Source: Thermoplasmatota archaeon (GTDB taxonomy: Archaea; Thermoplasmatota; E2; DHVEG-1). Taken from it: a DNA stretch of 6,125 nt. Below the pieces are notes generated by a model, which saw only the letters and a list, made by a program, of their open reading frames with translations, was not told where the DNA came from and did no database searches. A program made the position numbers and the translations under genes. Of the stretch, positions 1 through 4,514 are shown piece after piece. Every line of letters begins with the position of its first letter. Position 1 is the stretch's first letter. Where the stretch lies: assembly GCA_022866015.1 (NCBI GenBank), contig JALHTX010000005.1, positions 1 to 6,125 on the forward strand, written 5' to 3'.

Positions 1-150
1 ATAGGGTGATGTATGATGAAAAAATAAAGTTTTCAAAACGGGAAATCTTTAATCCCCGCCCATGTACTTTTTATACAAAATGATAAGTTTATATGGTTCT
101 GATATAATGGTAGATTGGAATGATATACGAAACAAGTTCGGATATAAGTT
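1..150. other. Region left of the cassettes, candidate attI or insertion target
   Basis: No confident gene lies here. One + strand frame is open from base 3 to a TGA at 81-83 (26 codons) and could be the C-terminal tail of a gene entering from the left, but I recognise no family in it. After it comes AT-rich sequence with TATA-like elements, then the left boundary of the cassette array. I found no R'' box (RYYYAAC) and no stem able to fold with the bases just before GTTAAGT at 151-157, so this junction is not a normal attC. An attI, which is a simple unfolded site, or a secondary chromosomal target fits better. The pentamer AAGTT occurs at 134-138 and 146-150, twelve bases apart, which might be integrase-binding repeats; that is inference. 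No integrase reading frame is visible. Confidence 0.4.
86..110 (+). promoter_or_regulatory. Candidate TATA promoter in front of the cassettes
   Basis: TTTATATG at 88-95 resembles an archaeal TATA box and would place transcription start near 115-120, ahead of the methyltransferase gene and of both cassettes. A second TATA-like stretch (TTTTTATAC) lies around 67-75. TATAAT at 103-108 resembles a bacterial -10 box but has no convincing -35 box. If this is an integron platform, this would be the position of the cassette promoter Pc. The call rests on position and motif only; AT-rich DNA gives many false TATA matches. Confidence 0.35.
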
Positions 151-227
151 GTTAAGTGAAATTGTCCTTGCCCGCAAAAAACAAATTTATAAATATGATT
201 CAAATAAATCTTAAGAAGGTAAACAAA

Positions 228-980
228 ATGGGAAAAATGGCTGATATTGATGAAATGATGTATTCTTGTGGTTTAGAAATTCTTCATCCTGGCGGAATGG
301 AAAAGACTGATGAAATGGTAAAAATGTGTAAAATAGGAAAGGATAAGAAAGTTTTAGACATAGGTTCTGGAAAGGGTATAACAGCCTGCTATTTGGTTCA
401 AAAATACGAGTGCGAAGTTATCGGGGTGGATTTGTCAGAAAGAATGATTGAATATGCAAAGGAAATGGCAAAGAAAAAGGGATTAAATGATAGAGTTAGT
501 TTTAGAAGTGTAGATGCACATAATTTGCCATTTGAAGATGAAAGTTTTGATATTGTTTTGGCAGAATGCACAACCGTTCTTCTGGATAAAGAGAAAGCTT
601 TTTCAGAATTTCTTCGCATAACAAAGATTGGTGGATACCTTGGCGACTTAGAAATGACTTGGCAAAAACTGCCACCTGAAGAATTAGTAGATCGAGTCTA
701 TGATGTTTGGGAAGGCTTTAGAACAATGACACTTGAAGAATGGAAAAATTTCTATGAAAGAATGGGAATGGTTGATGTCAAAACCGTAGATTTCTCTGAG
801 ACAATACTCGATATGGAAGAAGCAATGAAGAAAGAACTTGGTCTTAAAGGTATGATAAAAATAGGATGCAAGCTTTTATTACATTCCGACTTACGTAAAG
901 CAATGAATCAATACAGTAAAATTTTCAAAGATTATGTTGATTATATAGGATATGGATACATTGTTGGAAGGAAAGAATAA
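228..980 (+). CDS. Class I SAM-dependent methyltransferase (cassette cargo)
   Basis: A predicted 250-residue soluble class I methyltransferase that would transfer a methyl group from S-adenosylmethionine to an unknown acceptor. Motif I VLDIGSGKG lies at residues 42-50, the acidic strand-2 motif VIGVDLS at 64-70, and DAHNLPF, the usual post-motif II pattern, at 96-102. The family is the broad UbiE/small-molecule type; the C-terminal part, rich in Met, Glu and Trp, probably sets substrate choice. I chose ATG 228 because AAGAAGGT at 213-220 is a good Shine-Dalgarno match seven bases before it. The frame stays open upstream to a GTG at 156, but that codon lies inside the cassette boundary core and would add 24 residues before the conserved fold. 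ATG 195 is another option. It is the only gene of cassette 1. Substrate cannot be read from sequence. Confidence 0.85.
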   Translation: MGKMADIDEMMYSCGLEILHPGGMEKTDEMVKMCKIGKDKKVLDIGSGKGITACYLVQKYECEVIGVDLSERMIEYAKEMAKKKGLNDRVSFRSVDAHNLPFEDESFDIVLAECTTVLLDKEKAFSEFLRITKIGGYLGDLEMTWQKLPPEELVDRVYDVWEGFRTMTLEEWKNFYERMGMVDVKTVDFSETILDMEEAMKKELGLKGMIKIGCKLLLHSDLRKAMNQYSKIFKDYVDYIGYGYIVGRKE

Positions 981-983
981 GCA

Positions 984-1024
984 GGTTACGGGCAACTCTT
1001 CGTAACCCTTTGGGTTGCTTGCCC
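984..1024 (+). terminator. Hairpin-rich 3' untranslated region of cassette 1
   Basis: Directly after the methyltransferase stop, GGTTACG at 984-990 is complementary to CGTAACC at 1001-1007. A second, mutually exclusive stem pairs AACCC at 1004-1008 with GGGTT at 1012-1016 around a TTT loop. This stretch is visibly richer in G and C than the coding sequence beside it. It may stop transcription or protect the mRNA end. There is no following T tract, so terminator function is uncertain. Confidence 0.35.
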
Positions 1025-1041
1025 TCACTATCGCTCAGGTC

Positions 1042-1124
1042 ACTTAACACGGTGTAAGCGGTTCGCTACGATCACCCAAATTGTTCCTTCGGAGCAACCT
1101 TTGCATACACCGAAATCGTTAGGC
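1042..1124 (+). other. attC: Integron attC site of cassette 1
   Basis: An 83-base attC recombination site. R'' is ACTTAAC at 1042-1048 (consensus RYYYAAC) and R' is GTTAGGC at 1118-1124 (consensus GTTRRRY), with recombination between 1118 and 1119. Inside them CGGTGTA at 1050-1056 pairs with TACACCG at 1106-1112, followed by a mismatch and a GC/GC step at 1058-1059 and 1103-1104, giving the L''/L' stem. Five bases separate L' from R' but only one separates R'' from L'', an asymmetric spacer. The apex contains another hairpin, TTGTTCC with GGAGCAA around TTC (1081-1097). Integron integrases use the folded bottom strand of such sites. Confidence 0.82.
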
Positions 1125-1140
1125 GAAATGCTCGCAAAAC

Positions 1141-1148
1141 AAGGAGGT
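1141..1148 (+). promoter_or_regulatory. Strong Shine-Dalgarno of the cassette 2 gene
   Basis: AAGGAGGT is a near-perfect ribosome binding site. The frame of the DUF3795 gene is open from 1151, and the codons at the right distance are ATA at 1154-1156 (five bases) and ATC at 1157-1159 (eight bases); no ATG, GTG or TTG is correctly placed. The site also lies inside a nine-codon ORF (ATG 1128 to TAA 1155-1157) encoding MLAKQGGKK, whose stop overlaps the ATA/ATC codons. Confidence 0.6.
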
Positions 1149-1180
1149 AAAAAATAATCGACATTAACGAAGCAAAGAAA

Positions 1181-1666
1181 TTGATTGGGTATTGCGGTAT
1201 ATACTGTGGTGCATGTGGAATGTACAGAGGAAGAATTTATGCAAAGATTGCTCAAGAATTCTTGGAAGTTATAAAAGCTGCAGGTTATCCGGATGAATTG
1301 ACTATAAATCCGAAGTCTGTTAAACCAGATTTTGACTTCAACGAATTCTTAAAAGGAGTAAAATATTTCAGCAAAGAAGATAGCGGAGCCTATTGTCAAG
1401 AACCTTGTAAACAAGGCGGGGGAGTGTCATGTAAAAATCGACCATGTGCTAGAGAAAGAGGATTAGAGATATGCTATGAATGTAAGGATTTCCCATGCGA
1501 GCACTTTTCATGGACTTTAGAGGAATATCCCGAAAAACTAAAGGATTATGAACGTTTCAAGAAACTTGGGTTTGAAGGATGGATACGATTCTATGCAGAG
1601 AGAGCTGAGAAAGGATATGCCAATGCTACACGAAAATATTATGCCCAAGCCAAAAAGGAAAAATAA
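1181..1666 (+). CDS. DUF3795 family Cys-rich protein (cassette cargo)
   Basis: A small soluble protein, 161 residues from the first standard start (TTG 1181), that matches my recollection of the DUF3795 family, whose function is not established. Ten cysteines fall in two clusters: Cys5, 9 and 12 in a CGIYCGACGMY stretch, then Cys72, 76, 84, 89, 98, 101 and 106, ending in CYECKDFPCEHF. The pattern suggests a zinc or iron-sulfur binding site, which is inference. The true N-terminus is probably upstream: the frame is open from 1151, reads IIDINEAKKLIGYCG, and a strong Shine-Dalgarno at 1141-1148 points to 1154-1159, where only ATA or ATC is present. Either initiation is at a rare non-AUG codon, an ATG has mutated to ATA, or the protein starts less efficiently at TTG 1181, which has only a weak ribosome site. 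It is the only gene of cassette 2. Confidence 0.8.
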   Translation: MIGYCGIYCGACGMYRGRIYAKIAQEFLEVIKAAGYPDELTINPKSVKPDFDFNEFLKGVKYFSKEDSGAYCQEPCKQGGGVSCKNRPCARERGLEICYECKDFPCEHFSWTLEEYPEKLKDYERFKKLGFEGWIRFYAERAEKGYANATRKYYAQAKKEK

Positions 1667-1689
1667 GACGATAACTTGCTCGCACTATC

Positions 1690-1780
1690 GCCTAACAGAA
1701 AGTATCTGAAGTTTCGAGCGAAGCGAGGAATTTAGGCGGAGGTGCGAAGCACTAAAGCCAGATGCGCTCAACCGTTATAT
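1690..1780 (+). other. attC: Integron attC site of cassette 2
   Basis: A 91-base attC. R'' is GCCTAAC at 1690-1696. R' is GTTATAT at 1774-1780, which departs from GTTRRRY at one position (T where a purine is expected); the bases after G^TT belong to the downstream neighbour. ATCTG at 1704-1708 pairs with CAGAT at 1759-1763 as the L''/L' stem, with further partial pairing through AGT and GCT outside it. The apex includes the hairpin GTGCGAAGCAC at 1742-1752. It differs strongly in sequence from the first attC but has the same architecture, as expected of cassettes from different sources. Confidence 0.75.
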
Positions 1781-1846
1781 GTCTGCGGTCGTTCATCAAT
1801 CACCAATCATTATTTGTCAATCATCAACAGGAGAAAACCCATATTT
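1781..1846. other. Short non-coding link after the last attC
   Basis: No gene is visible between the second attC and the first tRNA-like fragment. CAATCA occurs three times (1797-1802, 1804-1809, 1818-1823) and TCATCAA twice (1793-1799, 1821-1827), giving a simple-repeat look. No third attC with the R'' ATATAAC expected of a following cassette occurs here, so the recognisable array ends at 1774. Confidence 0.4.
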
Positions 1847-1884
1847 TCACCGGTAATCATGGGTTCAAATCCCTTCCCCCTGCA
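1847..1884 (+). repeat. tRNA 3'-end fragment, copy 1
   Basis: Bases 1859-1875 read as a tRNA T-arm: stem ATGGG, loop TTCAAAT, stem CCCTT (one mismatch). CCCCCTGCA follows as acceptor strand and discriminator, with one C more than copy 3. No D-arm or anticodon arm lies upstream, so it is not a functional tRNA gene. The 3' CCA is not encoded, as is common in archaea. Such orphan 3' ends are the usual scar of elements that integrate into tRNA genes. Confidence 0.6.
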
Positions 1885-1940
1885 TAAATTTTAACACTGA
1901 TTTCATTTCACAAAAACAATAAAAAGAAAAAAATGAACGA

Positions 1941-1947
1941 TATATAA
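1941..1947 (+). promoter_or_regulatory. Candidate TATA box of the small membrane protein gene
   Basis: TATATAA sits about 95 bases before ATG 2040. It would start transcription near 1966-1970, after the upstream in-frame TTG at 1965, which supports the ATG at 2040 as translation start. Motif and position only. Confidence 0.4.
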
Positions 1948-2039
1948 TTTTTTTAGGAAAATTATTGAGAAAGTTCAGATTTTTAATTGAAAGCATTATT
2001 TATTGGTTAAATAATTCAAAGCCCGATGGAGGAAAAAAT

Positions 2040-2318
2040 ATGAAGAAGATCTACGAGTCTTATTGTCTATTTCTCTTTGGTAATTTGCTTCCGTTTCTGA
2101 TTGTTGAATTTTATTTTCAAGATTGGGTTGCTATTGGGATTATAGCGATTATCGCTAGTGTTGTTCTTACTTTATGTATTTCCTATGAATATCTTAAAGT
2201 AAAATTTATGACACAATATGATAACTCGTTCAAGAAAATTGATTATGTAAATTTGATACAAAAGAAAGAGCAGAATAAAAGAGCATCTTGTTACTTTTTT
2301 AGGAAAAACTATTTGTGA
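2040..2318 (+). CDS. Small two-helix membrane protein, unknown function
   Basis: A 92-residue hypothetical protein that I do not recognise. Two hydrophobic segments, at about residues 8-26 and 30-52, are separated by a short FQDW turn, so it is probably a helical hairpin in the cytoplasmic membrane. The remaining 40 residues are polar and basic (KKEQNKR stretch near residues 74-80) and would stay in the cytoplasm if the positive-inside rule holds. I chose ATG 2040 because GGAGG at 2028-2032 lies seven bases before it. The frame is open back to TTG 1965, but the likely TATA box puts the mRNA start near there. It is alone between two tRNA-like fragments, consistent with cargo left by an integrated element. 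Short size leaves some doubt that it is expressed. Confidence 0.55.
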   Translation: MKKIYESYCLFLFGNLLPFLIVEFYFQDWVAIGIIAIIASVVLTLCISYEYLKVKFMTQYDNSFKKIDYVNLIQKKEQNKRASCYFFRKNYL

Positions 2319-2324
2319 TAATTA

Positions 2325-2359
2325 TTGTTAACTCATATTTTTGTGCTAATGGTTAACAA
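2325..2359. repeat. Inverted repeat after the small membrane protein gene
   Basis: TTGTTAAC at 2325-2332 and GTTAACAA at 2352-2359 are perfectly complementary across a 19-base loop that contains a T-rich stretch. It starts seven bases after the gene's stop codon. It could be a weak terminator or a recombinase binding site. It is not an attC, because neither arm fits the R box consensus and no inner L stem is present. Confidence 0.4.
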
Positions 2360-2402
2360 CCTTGCGTAAGAGGTTAAAAGGTTCAATTCCCTTCCCTTTT
2401 GC
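2358..2402 (+). repeat. tRNA 3'-end fragment with variable-arm hairpin, copy 2
   Basis: AACCT at 2358-2362 pairs with AGGTT at 2371-2375 around a GCGT-containing loop, as in the long variable arm of class II (Leu or Ser) tRNAs. It leads straight into a T-arm-like stretch (AAAGG, TTCAATT, CCCTT at 2377-2393) and a decayed acceptor strand CCCTTTTG. Several positions no longer pair. Compared with copies 1 and 3 it keeps the TTCAAtTCcCTTCCC core. It is a remnant and not a working gene. Confidence 0.5.
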
Positions 2403-2482
2403 TATTGTACCAATAAATTTATGTTGATTCCTCGTTTCTTCCTTTAACTATTTTCCACATTTATACCTGATTTCTCTAAAAT

Positions 2483-2506
2483 ATTATATATTCCTCCAAT
2501 TATATA
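2483..2506 (+). promoter_or_regulatory. Candidate TATA elements of the lipoprotein gene
   Basis: ATTATATA at 2483-2490 and AATTATATAG near 2498-2507 are TATA-like. The first would give an mRNA start near 2510 and a leader of about 30 bases that includes the GGAGA ribosome site at 2528-2532. Assigned from spacing only. Confidence 0.4.
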
Positions 2507-2541
2507 GTACTTAGATACTTATTGTTTGGAGACACTAACAA

Positions 2542-3408
2542 ATGAAAAATATAAAATATCTTTTACCATTATGTTTATTATCAATTTTTCTTTTATCAGG
2601 TTGTACAAATCTTCAATATTCAACATTTGATTATGATGGTTTAACAAGACAATATCTACTCTATCTCCCTGATGATTTACCTGAAAATGCACCATTGGTT
2701 TTTGTTCTTCATGGTTATACAATGAATGCTGTTGATATGATGAATTATGTAGGTATGAACAGGATAGCAGATGAAAAGGGATTTGCAGTATGTTATCCTC
2801 AAGGATTATTAGATTTTAAAGGATCCACTCATTGGAATGCAAGATTAGATATAAGCACGACAGATGATATCGGTTTTCTTACATCACTTGCAAAATTTTT
2901 GCAATCCGAATATGGTTTAAGTGATGAAAAGACCTTTTCTTGTGGATTTTCTAATGGTGGATTTATGAGCTATACACTTGCTTGTGAAGCACCAGATGTA
3001 TTCACTGCAATTGCATCTGTTGCAGGAACCATGAGTGGATATACCTGGGATAATCGCAATATATCTGAGCCGACCCCAATATTGCATATTCATGGTGTTG
3101 ATGACTATGTAGTTCCTATTGATGGAAGCATGCCGGAAGAAGGTGGTTGGGGTGGAACATCCAATGTTGATACAATTATTAGTTATTGGGTAAACTTGAA
3201 TAATTGTATAACAACAGACACTGAGTTTATACCCCCTTATACAAATGCCACATATTATAGGGATGGAATAAATGGAAATGAAGTATGGTATTATAAAATT
3301 GATAATTATTGGCACGATTGGCCAGGTGGCAATTCTCCTAAAAAACCTAATAAAGATGTAGGAATAGATGCAAGTGAAGTTATTTGGGAGTTTTTTAGCA
3401 AATATTGA
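2542..3408 (+). CDS. Secreted lipoprotein esterase, LpqC/PHB depolymerase type
   Basis: A 288-residue alpha/beta hydrolase anchored outside the cell. Residues 1-21 form a lipoprotein signal peptide: Lys-containing start, hydrophobic core, and lipobox LSGC with Cys21 as lipid anchor. The fold resembles polyhydroxybutyrate depolymerase and feruloyl esterase-like proteins (LpqC, COG3509 type). HGYT at 57-60 forms the oxyanion region, the nucleophile elbow GFSNGG gives Ser137, HGVDDYVVP at 184-192 gives probable acid Asp188, and YWHDWPGG gives probable His258. All three catalytic positions are intact, so it should hydrolyse an ester; the substrate is unknown. ATG 2542 follows GGAGA at 2528-2532 by nine bases and opens directly into the signal peptide. 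The gene lies alone between tRNA-like fragments 2 and 3, so it may be acquired cargo. It is convergent with the PhoU-type gene. Confidence 0.85.
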   Translation: MKNIKYLLPLCLLSIFLLSGCTNLQYSTFDYDGLTRQYLLYLPDDLPENAPLVFVLHGYTMNAVDMMNYVGMNRIADEKGFAVCYPQGLLDFKGSTHWNARLDISTTDDIGFLTSLAKFLQSEYGLSDEKTFSCGFSNGGFMSYTLACEAPDVFTAIASVAGTMSGYTWDNRNISEPTPILHIHGVDDYVVPIDGSMPEEGGWGGTSNVDTIISYWVNLNNCITTDTEFIPPYTNATYYRDGINGNEVWYYKIDNYWHDWPGGNSPKKPNKDVGIDASEVIWEFFSKY

Positions 3409-3452
3409 ATAACAAATTAATCTTTAGGAAACATTATTTTTTATGACTAAAA

Positions 3453-3477
3453 CAGGGTTCAAATCACTTCCCCTGCA
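3453..3477 (+). repeat. tRNA 3'-end fragment, copy 3
   Basis: Stem CAGGG, loop TTCAAAT and stem CACTT at 3453-3469 are followed by a seven-base acceptor strand CCCCTGC and discriminator A3477, all in canonical tRNA spacing. The matching 5' acceptor would be GCAGGGG, which I associate with archaeal Leu or Ser tRNAs; no such 5' half occurs in the window. It lies 17 bases from the end of the PhoU-type gene and would mark the right edge of the accessory region. Confidence 0.6.
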
Positions 3478-3494
3478 CTTATTAACATTTTTAC

Positions 3495-4514
3495 TTAATT
3501 TGAAACTTTTTGTTCTTCAGTCACTAAATAGTTAATGACATTTTCTGATATATCTTCTGCGTATTCTCCTATCCTTCTGATACTCTCAACAACATATCCC
3601 ACATAGATTGCTACAATACCTTTCTGTTTCAGTGCAATAGCGTTAATTTCTTCACAAAGCAATTCAAGTTTAGCAACAGATTCCATTGTTTCATTTGATG
3701 CTTTTATATCTTTTTTAAAGAATGCTCCCATACTCTTATTGAAGATATCTAACGAAAGATTACTTGCAGAGAGTATACAATCCATTGTCTGCTTATTCAA
3801 GTCACTATCAACAATCTTTGGAATGTTTTGTGCAATTCTTACAACATGATCCCCAATACGCTCAATTATTCTACTAATAAGAAAACAAGTAGATGCCATA
3901 CTTATGGTAATATCCATTTTTCCTGCGAGACTAACATTTTGTAAAATAATATTATATTGTCGTGCGACCAGCCAATGCAAACGATCAACATCATTATCTC
4001 TTGAAAGAACATCTACAGCCAAGTTTTTATCTTTGGTTTGAAGTGCACGCATCGTATCCTCATGCATCCCCTTAACAATAATATGCATCCTTTTAATGGT
4101 CCTATCAAGAGGCATCTCCATTGGATTGAGTAGATCTTTTAATGTAACAGACATATCTGTTTCTTCAACAACCTCTGGACCTATCCCTAGTTGAGTAAAA
4201 GACCTAATAACATTTCTAACAGCAGTTGGCATGCGAGAGGGAGATATACTTTTGATAGATGTGTATCCTGAGATATAAGCACCAATTAATAATTGTAGAA
4301 GATAGTTTGGTTTTGGTCTTTTGCTAACATTGAATTCTTTTATTTTCTGTAGTTGTTCTTGTGTAATTTTCGAATTGAGTAATAAGGTACCATCTGATTG
4401 TATGTTGATTCCCAATTGGTCATTTTTCTTTATATTCATGGTTCTGATCCATTCTTTTGGCAATGTGATTACGTAAGAAGATCCGCCTGTTATTTGTACA
4501 CGTCTTATTTCCAT
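3495..4514 (-). CDS. AbrB-PhoU phosphate uptake regulator
   Basis: A 339-residue cytoplasmic regulator of phosphate uptake. Residues 1-48 form an AbrB/SpoVT-like swapped-hairpin domain (RRVQITGGSSYVITLPKEWI and LGINIQSDGTLLL), which in this archaeal family is thought to bind DNA. About 135-335 carry two PhoU-like helical repeats with acidic metal-binding motifs: RDNDVDRLH at 172-180 and ERIGDHV at 218-224, then RIGEYAEDISE at 313-323. Length is typical of the fused archaeal form. It is divergent from the Pit gene, so it probably senses phosphate status and controls the transporter; direct repression is inference. ATG 4514 is preceded by a weak GGTG site, which sits inside a three-codon ORF (ATG GTG AAA TAA) whose stop overlaps the start as TAATG. 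All expected domains are present. Confidence 0.88.
   Translation of the reverse strand: MEIRRVQITGGSSYVITLPKEWIRTMNIKKNDQLGINIQSDGTLLLNSKITQEQLQKIKEFNVSKRPKPNYLLQLLIGAYISGYTSIKSISPSRMPTAVRNVIRSFTQLGIGPEVVEETDMSVTLKDLLNPMEMPLDRTIKRMHIIVKGMHEDTMRALQTKDKNLAVDVLSRDNDVDRLHWLVARQYNIILQNVSLAGKMDITISMASTCFLISRIIERIGDHVVRIAQNIPKIVDSDLNKQTMDCILSASNLSLDIFNKSMGAFFKKDIKASNETMESVAKLELLCEEINAIALKQKGIVAIYVGYVVESIRRIGEYAEDISENVINYLVTEEQKVSN

Larger units (their letters stand above)
152..1118 (+). mobile_element. Integron gene cassette 1 (methyltransferase cargo)
   Basis: This is a 967-base unit that fits an integron cassette inserted by G^TT cleavage. It begins with TTAAGT after the G at 151 and ends with the G at 1118, inside the R' box of its own attC. 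When circularised, its end G and first six bases form GTTAAGT, the exact reverse complement of its R'' box ACTTAAC at 1042-1048. The match extends to nine bases (GTTAAGTGA at 151-159 with TCACTTAAC at 1040-1048). It carries one gene in the usual orientation with a short 3' untranslated stretch before attC. Confidence 0.8.
1119..1774 (+). mobile_element. Integron gene cassette 2 (DUF3795 cargo)
   Basis: A 656-base cassette directly abutting cassette 1. It starts with TTAGGC, donated to the right half of the preceding R' box, and ends at the G at 1774. Its circular core GTTAGGC is the exact reverse complement of its R'' box GCCTAAC at 1690-1696. The match extends to nine bases (GTTAGGCGA at 1118-1126 with TCGCCTAAC at 1688-1696). 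Two adjacent units obeying this rule make chance very unlikely. One Cys-rich gene in the same orientation fills it. Confidence 0.8.

Noticed and set aside
3..83. Open + strand frame of 26 codons ending at TGA 81-83, possible tail of an upstream gene
   Set aside because: It is open to the edge but too short to recognise, and there is no homology signal by eye. It is mentioned under the left region but not called as a gene.
1040..1255. Minus-strand open frame across attC 1 and the DUF3795 start
   Set aside because: It overlaps the folded attC and a well supported + strand gene, and shows no recognisable protein features.
1797..1823. CAATCA triplicate as iterons of an origin
   Set aside because: The repeats are six bases, irregularly spaced and AT-rich, with no replication gene nearby; most likely simple sequence.
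1847..1884. A complete tRNA gene ending near 1884
   Set aside because: Only T-arm and acceptor 3' strand are visible. The upstream bases give no D-arm, anticodon arm or complementary 5' acceptor.
2917..3315. Minus-strand 132-residue open frame inside the esterase gene
   Set aside because: It is a shadow of the esterase, which has an intact catalytic triad and signal peptide; the antisense product has an odd Ile/Cys-rich composition.
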